Source: Streptomyces sulphureus DSM 40104
GTDB taxonomy: Bacteria; Actinomycetota; Actinomycetes; Streptomycetales; Streptomycetaceae
DNA: 64,000 nucleotides
Assembly: GCF_000381025.1 (NCBI RefSeq)
Contig: NZ_KB905813.1
Location: forward strand, 850,716 to 914,715
Direction: 5' to 3'
In this document: positions 1-7,710 of the stretch, piece by piece
Layout: the number at the start of each line of letters is the position of its first letter
Numbering within the stretch: the stretch's first letter is position 1
The notes under the pieces: generated by a model
Seen by the model: only the letters and a program-made list of their open reading frames with translations
Told to the model about the DNA's origin: nothing
Databases searched by the model: none
Position numbers and translations under genes: made by a program

Positions 1-485
1 CCCACGCTGGAGTGGTTGTCGGGCTCCACCTGGCCGCCGACGTGTATCACCGTCAGGTGGCTCGCGGGGAAGAGCTGCTCGACAGCGCCGAAGTCATTGG
101 TGACGACGGTGAGTTCGGCGTGCTCGGCGAGGCGCGGGACCATCGCCAGCAGGGTGGTGCCGGCGTCCAGGTAGACGGTCATGCCGTCGTGCACCAGCTC
201 GGCGGCCGCCTGCGCCATCGCATGCTTCTGCGGCTGCTCGACGACGGACTTGTCCTGGAAGCTCGGCTCCGAGTGGAGCCGACTGGCGATCCGGACGCCC
301 CCGGGCACCGTGAAGACGAGTCCACGGCTCTCCAGTTCGGCGATGTCGCGGCGGACCGTCATGTGCGAGACGCCGAAGATCTGGGTGATCTGCTGGACGC
401 TCAGCACGCCGTCGCGGCGCAGGTGTTTCAAGAGGAGTTCGCGTCGCTGATCCGGGATCAGCGGCGGCTCTCCGGAGGAACCCAT
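1..485 (-). CDS. DeoR-family transcriptional regulator (3' end beyond window)
   Basis: This is the N-terminal 161 residues of a DeoR-type repressor; the gene runs off the left edge. The winged-helix HTH occupies about residues 10-60 and contains the family signature MTVRRDIAELE. It is followed by the start of the DeoRC sugar-phosphate-binding domain, seen as VYLDAGTTLLAM and VVTNDFG. The ATG at 485 is chosen because the HTH begins about ten residues after it, as is usual. It lies about 80 bases downstream of the GntP permease gene on the same strand, so it may be the last gene of that operon. The family normally senses a phosphorylated sugar or sugar acid, which fits the DUF1537 kinase encoded nearby. 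Regulation of this locus is inferred from position. Confidence 0.85.
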   Translation of the reverse strand, partial: MGSSGEPPLIPDQRRELLLKHLRRDGVLSVQQITQIFGVSHMTVRRDIAELESRGLVFTVPGGVRIASRLHSEPSFQDKSVVEQPQKHAMAQAAAELVHDGMTVYLDAGTTLLAMVPRLAEHAELTVVTNDFGAVEQLFPASHLTVIHVGGQVEPDNHSSV

Positions 486-568
486 GCCGTGTCGTCTCCG
501 TCCTGGTGGTCGTGGGCGGTGGCCCGGGGGTGTGCGCTCTCATAGTGCCGGAGGCCGGCTCCCGCCCG

Positions 569-1924
569 TCAGCCGACCACCGTGCTCAGCAACAGGATGC
601 CGCCGAGGCTCAGCACCGACTGGAGCGACAGCATCAGCGTCCAGGTACGGAACGTCTGGGCGATGCTCAGCTGGAAGTACTCCTTGAAGAGCCAGAACCC
701 GGAGTCGTTCACGTGCGAGAGCATCACGGCACCCGACGCGGTGGCGAGCACGAGGAGTTCGGGCGAGAGCCCGGGGTACGTCCCGACGAGCGGGGCGACG
801 ATGCCGGTCGCCGCGGCGGTCGCCACGGTTGCCGAGCCGAGGCAGATCCGCAGCAGTGCTGCCGCGCCCCAGGCGAGCAGGAGCGGCGGTATCGACCAGT
901 CGACGGCGTAGTGCGCGATGACGTCGTCGACGCCGGTCGCCGAGAGCACCTCCTTGAGCGCACCGCCCGCACCGAGGATGAGGACGATGGTGCCGACCGG
1001 GCCGAGACCCTTCGCGGCCATCTTCTGCAACTGGTCGAGCCCGAAGCCGGACCGGATGCCGAGCGCGAAGAACGCGAAGACGACGGCGGCGATGAGGGAG
1101 AGGACGGGGGTGTCGCACGCCTCGAAGAGCGTGTACGCCCAGGACCCCTCCGACGTGACGGCCGTGCCCAGCGTGCCGGTGAGCATCAGTGCGGCCGGCA
1201 GCAGCACGGTGATCAGCGCCATGGTGAGGGAGACCGGACGCTTGCCCTCGCGCGGCGCGGGCCCGGGGTCGGGCACGGGGCCCTTCGTCAGGTCGGGCGC
1301 CGGACCGAACCAGCGGCTCGCCACCTTGGTCAGCAGCGGCCCGCTCACCGCCGCCAGCGGGATCGCGATGATCAGGCCGTAGAGCAGGGTGAGCCCGGTG
1401 CTGGCGTGGTAGGCGCCCACGGCCAGGGTCGGCGAGGGGTGCGGCGGCAGCAGCCCGTGCGAGACGTACAGCCCCGCGGCCATCGGCAGCCCGACGAACA
1501 GCAGGTGCGAGCCGGTGCGTTGGGCGACGGCGTACACCAGCGGGACGAGCATCACGAAGCTGACGTCGAAGAGGTGCGGCATGCCGATCAGCAGCGCGGC
1601 GGCGGCGATCGCCGTCGGCACCCACTTGACCGGCCGGGCGCCGATGAAGGCGGTCGCGATCCGGTCGGCTCCGCCGGACCCGAGCAGGATGCCGCCGAGC
1701 AGCGTGCCGAGTCCGATCACGGGTCCCGTGCTGCTCAGCGCGTCCCCGAAGCCGGTCTCGAAGTGCTCGACCGTCTTGGCGGGGGAGATGCCGTTGGCGA
1801 AGCCGAGGGCCAGCGCACTGACGGCGAGCGCGAGGAACGGGTGGAGCTTCGCCTTGGTGATCAGCAGGACGAGTACGACGATCGCCGCTGCGGCGAGGAG
1901 CAGGTGCTGGACGTCGGCGCTCAT
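569..1924 (-). CDS. GntP-family gluconate/sugar-acid:H+ symporter
   Basis: A 451-residue, strongly hydrophobic protein with about 12-14 predicted membrane segments, the normal length for the GntP family (gluconate, D-serine and other hydroxy-acid symporters). Recognisable family stretches are LHPFLALAVSALALG near the N-terminus, GPVIGLGTLLGGILLGSGGA, and LSHVNDSGFWLFKEYF near the C-terminus. The start is set at the ATG at 1924, which overlaps the stop of the upstream dehydrogenase gene by four bases and indicates translational coupling. A start ten codons upstream would lie inside that gene. Its neighbours suggest import of a sugar acid (tetronate-like) for the dehydrogenase, kinase and aldolase; the exact substrate cannot be read from the sequence. 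Confidence 0.9.
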   Translation of the reverse strand: MSADVQHLLLAAAAIVVLVLLITKAKLHPFLALAVSALALGFANGISPAKTVEHFETGFGDALSSTGPVIGLGTLLGGILLGSGGADRIATAFIGARPVKWVPTAIAAAALLIGMPHLFDVSFVMLVPLVYAVAQRTGSHLLFVGLPMAAGLYVSHGLLPPHPSPTLAVGAYHASTGLTLLYGLIIAIPLAAVSGPLLTKVASRWFGPAPDLTKGPVPDPGPAPREGKRPVSLTMALITVLLPAALMLTGTLGTAVTSEGSWAYTLFEACDTPVLSLIAAVVFAFFALGIRSGFGLDQLQKMAAKGLGPVGTIVLILGAGGALKEVLSATGVDDVIAHYAVDWSIPPLLLAWGAAALLRICLGSATVATAAATGIVAPLVGTYPGLSPELLVLATASGAVMLSHVNDSGFWLFKEYFQLSIAQTFRTWTLMLSLQSVLSLGGILLLSTVVG

Positions 1925-3303
1925 GCGGGCTCTCCGGAGGTGCGTGCCTCCCAAGCGGACACCAGGCCGGCGTCCGGTCCTTCGAGGTCGTCGAGGGTGA
2001 GGAGCTCACCTGCGGGGACGTCGCGCCGCACCGTCGCGCCGGCGGCGAGGTAGAGCGGAGCCACGCGGTCCGGGGCGTCCTCGGCGCGCAGCAGTACCGC
2101 GCGCACGCCTTCGACGTCGTGGTGGTGGCCGCCCATCGTCAGCGGGGCGCCCGCCGCCAGGTCGCGGGAGGCCCGCCCGGCGAGGACGGCGGTGCTGCGC
2201 GGGGTCGCGCCGCCGGAGGTGCGGTGGTGCAGCACGGCGGAGAAGAGGGTCATCGGGGTCTCCACGCCCATCAGGTGGTACGGCAGGTAGATCGCCGCGT
2301 AGCGGCCGTCGCGGCTGACGACGTGGCCCTTCTGCGCGAGCGTCCGCCAGGTCTCCGCGTCGCCGGTGCGCACGACGACGAAGACGCCGCCTGCGAAGGA
2401 GGCTTCGCCGGGCAGCCGCAGCGCGGTGAAGACGTCGACGGCGCCGGGCGCGGAGAGGACGCCGCCGTCCTCGCGGAGCGCGTAGGCGTCGGCGAGTTCG
2501 GCGATGCGCAGGACGGGGTAGTGCAACCGCTCGGTGTCGGGCGCGAAGCCGGTGTTGTCGGCGACGACGGCCATCTCGCAGTAGTCCGCCGTCGCGCCCG
2601 TGGGCAGCGCCGCGACGGTGCGGGCGCGGGCTTCGAGCGTCGCGCGCACGTCGTCGCCGAGGTCGAGGAGCGCGGCGAGGCCCGGCGCGGGCACCGTGGT
2701 GTCGAGCTGGGTCACCGTCTCCGTGGCCGGGTCGAGGACCAGGTCGTACTCGGTGGACTTGCCGACGGCGACGATCTCCAGGCCGAGGGCTTCGGCCCAG
2801 GTGACCAGGCCGATCAGGTTGGCGGGCTGGTCACCGCCCGCGGGCGTGTAGACGACGCCCCGCCTGCGGGCCAGCTCCGCCAGGTGCAGGCCGGCCACGG
2901 AGTCGACCTCCTTGCTCACCATCGCCACATGGCGGTCGGCCGTGAGCGCGTCCCGCGCCATGGAGCAGCCGCCGGCCGGGTCGCCCGTGGCCTCGACGAG
3001 GACGTCCCACTCGCCGGCGACGAGCAACGTCCCGTCGGCGACGAGGGCGATGCGCCCGGCGTCGTTGGCCCCCGCGACCTCGGCTGCGGTCGCGCACGAC
3101 TGCAACTCCTCGTCGGCGTAGCCGAGTTCGAGGCAGAGCGCACGCAACCGCGCCGGGTCGACGTCGCACAGGACGGCGGGCGAGAGGCGGGGGATGAGGC
3201 GGGTCTGCGCGAGCAGGGTGCGGGCGAATCCGCCGCCTGCGCCGGAGAGGGCGTAGCGGACGGGACGGTCACCCGCGTCGGAGAAAAGACGGTGCACGTT
3301 CAT
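1921..3303 (-). CDS. SAF-domain homoserine-dehydrogenase-like oxidoreductase (COG4091 type)
   Basis: A 460-residue predicted NAD(P)-dependent dehydrogenase. The N-terminal Rossmann fold has the dinucleotide loop SGAGGGFA (about residue 20), then VLVEATGDP and VSKEVDSVAG as in homoserine-dehydrogenase-like proteins. The C-terminal part (about 380-450) resembles a SAF domain (LYLAAGATVRRDVPAGELLTL). The ATG at 3303 follows a GAGGAG ribosome site. The gene is divergent from the DUF1537 kinase and aldolase genes and translationally coupled to a GntP permease. Characterised DUF1537 pathways use an SDR or HIBADH-type dehydrogenase at this step, so I infer that this enzyme takes that role, oxidising a sugar acid. 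No substrate has been assigned from the sequence. True homoserine dehydrogenase is unlikely because there is no threonine-biosynthesis context. Confidence 0.75.
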   Translation of the reverse strand: MNVHRLFSDAGDRPVRYALSGAGGGFARTLLAQTRLIPRLSPAVLCDVDPARLRALCLELGYADEELQSCATAAEVAGANDAGRIALVADGTLLVAGEWDVLVEATGDPAGGCSMARDALTADRHVAMVSKEVDSVAGLHLAELARRRGVVYTPAGGDQPANLIGLVTWAEALGLEIVAVGKSTEYDLVLDPATETVTQLDTTVPAPGLAALLDLGDDVRATLEARARTVAALPTGATADYCEMAVVADNTGFAPDTERLHYPVLRIAELADAYALREDGGVLSAPGAVDVFTALRLPGEASFAGGVFVVVRTGDAETWRTLAQKGHVVSRDGRYAAIYLPYHLMGVETPMTLFSAVLHHRTSGGATPRSTAVLAGRASRDLAAGAPLTMGGHHHDVEGVRAVLLRAEDAPDRVAPLYLAAGATVRRDVPAGELLTLDDLEGPDAGLVSAWEARTSGEPA

Positions 3304-3355
3304 GGGGCTCCTCGACGGTGATCGGGGAGAGCAGGTCCTCATCCCCGATGAACAA

Positions 3356-3385
3356 AAGCTACGCAGCGATTAACAACAGCGTCAA
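3356..3385 (-). promoter_or_regulatory. Putative sigma-70-type promoter for the dehydrogenase/GntP operon
   Basis: Read on the minus strand, TTGACG at 3385-3380 and TAGCTT at 3361-3356 are separated by 18 bases, and the start codon at 3303 follows after about 50 bases. The intergenic region is also the divergent control region for the kinase gene at 3495 and is more A/T rich than its surroundings, including a run of six T at 3397-3402. No operator for the DeoR protein could be assigned. Confidence 0.4.
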
Positions 3386-3494
3386 CCCTGGTAACATTTT
3401 TTCACGTACGAAGAACCACGAAGCACAACGGTGCGAACGAACCAGGCCGCGGGGCACCCCGCGGCCGGAGCCGCGCCGACTCAAGGGAGGGCCG

Positions 3495-4796
3495 ATGCCG
3501 ACGCTCGGTGCCATCGCCGATGACTTCACCGGCGCGACCGACCTCGCCACGATGCTCGTCGCCCGGGGCTTCCGGACGAGGGTCGTCGTCGGCGTGCCCG
3601 AACCGCCCCCGCCGGCGGACGCGGACCCGGACGCGCTCGTCGTCGCGCTCAAGTCCCGCACCGCGCCCACGGCACAGGCGGTCGCCGACTCGCTCGCCGC
3701 GCTGCGGGCCCTGGTCGAGGCCGGGTGCGAGCGCTTCTACTTCAAGTACTGCTCCACTTTCGACTCGACGCCGCAGGGCAACATCGGCCCCGTCATGGAC
3801 GCGCTCCTCGACGAGCTCGGTGCCGCGCGCACCGTCGTGGTGCCGGCCTTCCCCGCCACCGGCCGCACCGTCTACCGGTCACGGCTCTTCGTCCACGACG
3901 AGCTGCTCGACGAGAGCCCCATGCGGAACCACCCCCTCACGCCGATGCGCGACTCCCACCTGGTGCGGCTGCTCGCCCCGCAGACCGCACGCACGGTGCG
4001 GCAACTGCCGCACGAGACGGTCCGCGCGGGCGCCGAGGCGGTGCAAGCACGGCTTGCGGAGCCCGAGTTCGCGGACGGTGCGCTCGTCGCCGACGCCACC
4101 ACCGACGACGACCTGCGCACGCTCGCGGCCGCCACCGCGTCGTTCCCCCTCGTCACCGGCGGCGCCGGACTCGCGCTCGGCTTCTCGGGCCCGCGCTCCG
4201 GCGCCGACGAGGCGCGGGCCTCCGCCGCCGACCCGGCGCCGGACGCGAAGGGCGTCGTCCTCTCGGGGAGCGCCTCGGCCGCGACGCGCGCCCAAGTCGC
4301 GCACGGTGCCGCACGGTTGCCGCACCGAAAGCTCGACCTCGCCGCGCTGCGGCGGGACTTCGACGCTGAGGTGGCAGCCCTCGTCGAATTCGCCGAGCGG
4401 AGCTGGGCCGAACGTCCGGGGCAGCCCCCGCTGCTCTACGCCGTCGGCGAGGAGCGGGACGTCGAGCCCGCCGGCGCCGAGCCCGGCGTTCCGGCCGCCG
4501 AACTCGTGGAGTCCGCGCTCGCCCGGTGTGCACGGCTGCTGGTGCGCCGGGGCGCCACCCGCCTCCTCGTAGCGGGCGGGGAGACCTCGGGCGCCGTCGT
4601 CACCGCGCTCGGGGTGCGCGCGCTGCGGATGGGTGCGCCGCTCGGGCCGGGTGTCTCCTGGGCCACGGCCGAGGCCTACCCGTACGGCGAGGAGGACGGT
4701 GCCGCCGAGACGGGCGTGCTCGTCGATCTCGCACTGAAATCGGGGAACTTCGGCGCCGTCGACCTGTTCACCGCCGCCTGGAAGGAGCTGTCGTGA
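3495..4796 (+). CDS. otnK: Four-carbon acid sugar kinase family protein (DUF1537, OtnK-like)
   Basis: A 433-residue kinase of the DUF1537 family, which phosphorylates four-carbon acid sugars such as 3-oxo-tetronate at O-4. The N-terminal signature ADDFTGATDLA (residues 8-18), the substrate-domain stretch KYCSTFDSTPQGNIG and the C-terminal nucleotide-domain motif VAGGETSGAVVTALG are all present, so both domains look intact. The ATG at 3495 is preceded by AAGGGAGG at 3483-3490; the reading frame extends further upstream but without family sequence. It overlaps the aldolase gene by four bases. Together they would convert a 3-oxo acid to a 4-phosphate and then, after decarboxylation, to dihydroxyacetone phosphate. 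The symbol reflects family assignment, not proven substrate. Confidence 0.88.
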   Translation: MPTLGAIADDFTGATDLATMLVARGFRTRVVVGVPEPPPPADADPDALVVALKSRTAPTAQAVADSLAALRALVEAGCERFYFKYCSTFDSTPQGNIGPVMDALLDELGAARTVVVPAFPATGRTVYRSRLFVHDELLDESPMRNHPLTPMRDSHLVRLLAPQTARTVRQLPHETVRAGAEAVQARLAEPEFADGALVADATTDDDLRTLAAATASFPLVTGGAGLALGFSGPRSGADEARASAADPAPDAKGVVLSGSASAATRAQVAHGAARLPHRKLDLAALRRDFDAEVAALVEFAERSWAERPGQPPLLYAVGEERDVEPAGAEPGVPAAELVESALARCARLLVRRGATRLLVAGGETSGAVVTALGVRALRMGAPLGPGVSWATAEAYPYGEEDGAAETGVLVDLALKSGNFGAVDLFTAAWKELS

Positions 4797-5434
4797 GCGA
4801 ACAGGCCCACGAACTCGCCGCGGCGGGCGCCCGGTTGGCGGCGCTCGGGCTCAGCCCCGGCTCGTCGGGGAACCTGAGCGTACGGGAAGGCGACCGGATG
4901 CTCATCACGCCCACCGGCGCGGACCTCGCCTCGCTCGACCCGGAGCGGCTGAGCCGACTCGACCTGGACGGGCGGCACGTGGACGGCCCGAAGCCGTCGA
5001 AGGAGTACCCCCTCCACTGCGCCTTCTACCGCCGCGACGCCGGCACCCGGGCCGTCGTCCACCTCCACTCGCGGCAGGCGACCGCGCTGAGCTGCCTGCC
5101 TCCCTGGGGCGAGCGGAGCGCGGTGCCGCCGCTCACGCCGTACTTCGTGATGCGCGTCGGGCAGACCCCGCTCATCCCCTACGCGGAACCCGGCGACGCC
5201 GAGCAGGCCGAGCAGATGGAGCGCCTCGCCTTCGGCTTCCGTGCCGCGCTCCTGCAGAACCACGGTCCGGTGACCGCGGGTGTCTCGCTGGCGAAGGCGG
5301 TGGATGCGGCCGTGGAGTTGGAGGAGGTCGCAGGGTTGCTGCTGCTCTTCGGCGCGCGAGCGCCGCGGTTGCTGGAGCCCGAGGAGGCCGGTGCGCTGGC
5401 CGCCCGGTACGGCACCGAGTGGGACGCCGCCTGA
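4793..5434 (+). CDS. otnC: Class II aldolase/decarboxylase (OtnC-like)
   Basis: A 213-residue class II aldolase/adducin-fold enzyme. The zinc-binding histidines are visible in VHLHSRQATALS (HxH) and in LLQNHGPVTAG, with the usual acidic residue in SKEYPLHCAFY. In DUF1537 pathways this protein decarboxylates 3-oxo-tetronate 4-phosphate to dihydroxyacetone phosphate. The GTG at 4793 overlaps the kinase stop codon (GTGA), so the two are translationally coupled and probably cotranscribed from the divergent region at about 3.4 kb. A fuculose-1-phosphate aldolase activity is the alternative, but the neighbouring kinase favours the decarboxylase role. Confidence 0.85.
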   Translation: MSEQAHELAAAGARLAALGLSPGSSGNLSVREGDRMLITPTGADLASLDPERLSRLDLDGRHVDGPKPSKEYPLHCAFYRRDAGTRAVVHLHSRQATALSCLPPWGERSAVPPLTPYFVMRVGQTPLIPYAEPGDAEQAEQMERLAFGFRAALLQNHGPVTAGVSLAKAVDAAVELEEVAGLLLLFGARAPRLLEPEEAGALAARYGTEWDAA

Positions 5435-5442
5435 ACCCGAGC

Positions 5443-5467
5443 GGGGGCGGTCCCAGGGGCCGCCCCC
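5443..5467 (+). terminator. GC-rich hairpin after the kinase/aldolase operon
   Basis: GGGGGCGG at 5443-5450 pairs with CCGCCCCC at 5460-5467 across a nine-base loop, starting nine bases after the aldolase stop codon. There is no T tract, as is common in Streptomyces. The remaining bases up to 5742 hold no gene I can support. Confidence 0.5.
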
Positions 5468-5742
5468 CTGCGGTGGGGGCGCCTCAACTGCGCCTGCGGC
5501 GGGCGCTGCCGATGCGGGAGGCTCACTCATTCCGCCGTGGCCGCCTCTCTCCGCCGGTCTGTTGACCCAGAGGTCGGCTCGGCGGCCGTCGGTCTCTCGC
5601 GCACCCCGGACATGCCACGCAGACGGCGCCCGCGGAGACGGAACGAACTCCGGCCGCACACCGCCTGCTTGCCGCAGCGCGGACGTCGCGGCCCCGGGCG
5701 CCGCCGGGCGCGGCACCGGCCCGACGAACGCCGCTCGACCCG

Positions 5743-6615
5743 TTACGGCTTCCGTGCCAACAGTCCGTAGCAGGACGCCTCCGCATCGGAGTAGAGCGGT
5801 ATCGGCGCCAGTCGGGCAGGGCGTCCGGGCCACCACCGGCTGAGCGGGCGCACTCCGGGCTCCAGCAGCTCAAGACCGGCCTCGGAGACGATCTCCTCCA
5901 CCTCGGCGCCCGACCGCAGCCGGACCGGCAGTTTGCGGCGTCGGTAGACCTCGGCGGCCTCCTTCATGGCGTCGTCGAAGTCCTCCGTGGTGTGCGAGAG
6001 GACGAGGAAGCTTCCCGAGGGCATCGGTTCCATGATCGTGCGGAGCAGTTCGCCGGGCCGGTGCTCGTCGGTGACGAAGTGGAAGATCGCCACGGCGCAC
6101 ACCGCGACCGGCCGCTCCAGGTCGAAGACCGGCTCGGGGCCGGCGAGGCAGGGGTGGCCCAATATGTCCTGCGGTCGCCTGAGGTCCGCCTCGATGTAGT
6201 CGACGCGTCCCTCGCGGGTGCTCGTCATCAGCGCTTCGGCGTACGTCATCACGATCGGGTCGTTGTCGGTGTAGAGCACCCGCGCGTGCGGCCGGTGGTA
6301 CTGGGCGACCTGGTGCGTGTTGGGCTTCGTCGGGATACCCGTCCCGATGTCGAGGAACTGGTCGACGCCCTGTTCACGCGCCAGGTACTCGACGACCATC
6401 TGGAGGAAGTACCGGTTGGCCCGGGCGAACTTGGCACTGTTCGGGGCGGTGCGCAGCACCTCCTCGGCCGCGAGCCGGTCGGCCTCGAAATGGTCCTTGC
6501 CGCCCAGGTAGTAGTCGTACATCCGCGCCACCTGCGGCTCGCCCCGGTCCGCGACGTCGTTCGCGGCAGTCGGCCCCGGGCCGCTCGTGCTCATCCAACC
6601 GGAAGGGTCTCCCAT
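5743..6615 (-). CDS. SAM-dependent methyltransferase, DUF574 family (copy 1)
   Basis: A 290-residue protein of the S-adenosyl methyltransferase family PF04672 (DUF574), which is greatly expanded in Streptomyces. Hallmarks are ARMYDYYLGGKDHFEADR near residue 32, FLDIGTGIPTKPNTHQVAQ (the SAM-binding loop), VLYTDNDPIVMTYAEAL, and SFLVLSHTTEDF. The methyl acceptor is unknown for the family. GAGGAG precedes the ATG at 6615. An inverted repeat at 6640-6664 sits just upstream and may control it. A second, diverged paralogue lies at 45637-46470. Confidence 0.9.
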   Translation of the reverse strand: MGDPSGWMSTSGPGPTAANDVADRGEPQVARMYDYYLGGKDHFEADRLAAEEVLRTAPNSAKFARANRYFLQMVVEYLAREQGVDQFLDIGTGIPTKPNTHQVAQYHRPHARVLYTDNDPIVMTYAEALMTSTREGRVDYIEADLRRPQDILGHPCLAGPEPVFDLERPVAVCAVAIFHFVTDEHRPGELLRTIMEPMPSGSFLVLSHTTEDFDDAMKEAAEVYRRRKLPVRLRSGAEVEEIVSEAGLELLEPGVRPLSRWWPGRPARLAPIPLYSDAEASCYGLLARKP

Positions 6616-6639
6616 CTGCGGCTCCTCTCGACCGTGTGC

Positions 6640-6664
6640 TAGTGAGGGACACCTTCCCTCACTA
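6640..6664. promoter_or_regulatory. Perfect 10-bp inverted repeat (operator or terminator)
   Basis: TAGTGAGGGA at 6640-6649 and TCCCTCACTA at 6655-6664 form a perfect dyad with a five-base centre. It lies between the stop of the PfkB kinase gene (6724) and the ATG of the methyltransferase gene (6615), both on the minus strand. It could end the kinase operon or be an operator just upstream of the methyltransferase ribosome site. The AT-containing arms are unlike the GC-rich terminators elsewhere in the window, which slightly favours an operator. Confidence 0.45.
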
Positions 6665-6723
6665 TCAAGTTCTTGTGAAATTGCAGGTGTTGGGGGTTGT
6701 GGGAACGCCGGACCCGTCCGGCC

Positions 6724-7710
6724 TCACGCCTCCGTCGCCGCGTCCGCCAGCAGCGCCGTGAGCGGGTCCTCCGGGCCGAGAAGCGGGGCGAGTTCGGCGG
6801 ACGTCGGCCCGGTGGCGGGGCCGCGGCGGGTGACGGCGACCGAGGCGGCGACGTTGGCGCCGCGTGCCGCGTCGAGGGGTGCGGCACCCAGCCCGAGGAA
6901 GGCGAGAAAGGCGCCGACGTGGGCGTCTCCCGCCCCGTTGCTGTCGACCAGCTCGACGGGACGCCCCGGCACCGCCACGGCGCCCCCGCCCGTGCGACGG
7001 CTGCCGCCCGCGAGCCAGCAGCCGTCGGCGTCCCCGCGCACGAGGGCACCGGCGCCCGGCCGCAGTCCGCGGGCCAGTTCCTCGGCGGCCGGGCCCCCTT
7101 CGGTGACGCCGCAGAGCAGCCCGGCCTCCCGCCGGTTGCAGCTCAGCCAGTCCGCGCGGGCGAGTACCCGCTCCAGACGCACCGGATCGATCTCGGCGAC
7201 GAGCGGCCCCGGGTCGAGGCACAGCACGACACCCTCGGGAAGACCCGCGGCGAACTCCGTGAGGGCGGGCGCCGATTGGGGGTAGGCGAGCCCGTAGCCG
7301 GAGAGCTGCACGAGGTCGCCCGCGCGTACGCAGGCGGCCAACCTCGCCGCCTCCTCGGAGGTGAGCGCGGCCTCCGCGCCCGAGGCCGTCACGAACGTGC
7401 GCTCGCCTCCCGAGTCGACGAGGGCGACGCAGTACCCCGTGTCCCGGTCGGAGCGCGCCGGGAGGAGCGGACGCATGCCCTCCGCGTCGAGCGCAGCGCG
7501 GACCAGGTCCCCGAAGGGGCCGCTCCCGTGGCCGCCCCCGTACACGGCGGACAGCCCCAGGCGGCGGGCGGCGGCGAGGACGTTGAACCCGCCGCCGACC
7601 CGGTGGCCGGCGTCCGAGGCGAGCATGTCGCCGCCGCGCTCGGGCAGTCGGGGCACGCGCAGCACCATGTCCACGAGGACGCTGCCGGCGAGGACGAGTC
7701 GTGCACTCAT
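6724..7710 (-). CDS. PfkB-family carbohydrate (nucleoside/ribose) kinase
   Basis: A 328-residue ribokinase-like enzyme. The first PfkB signature appears as HRVGGGFNVLAAARRLG (about residues 36-52) and the second, catalytic one as DSNGAGDAHVGAFLA, with the aspartate of GAGD as the base. The start overlaps the end of the permease gene by four bases. In the yegTUVW-type arrangement seen here it would phosphorylate the sugar or nucleoside released by the ADP-ribosylglycohydrolase-like protein after import by the permease; the E. coli counterpart by position is YegV. The acceptor cannot be decided from sequence. Confidence 0.85.
   Translation of the reverse strand: MSARLVLAGSVLVDMVLRVPRLPERGGDMLASDAGHRVGGGFNVLAAARRLGLSAVYGGGHGSGPFGDLVRAALDAEGMRPLLPARSDRDTGYCVALVDSGGERTFVTASGAEAALTSEEAARLAACVRAGDLVQLSGYGLAYPQSAPALTEFAAGLPEGVVLCLDPGPLVAEIDPVRLERVLARADWLSCNRREAGLLCGVTEGGPAAEELARGLRPGAGALVRGDADGCWLAGGSRRTGGGAVAVPGRPVELVDSNGAGDAHVGAFLAFLGLGAAPLDAARGANVAASVAVTRRGPATGPTSAELAPLLGPEDPLTALLADAATEA

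Noticed and set aside
540..2009. Minus-strand frame in a second phase across the GntP gene
   Set aside because: Arg-rich shadow of the permease frame without hydrophobic segments or motifs.
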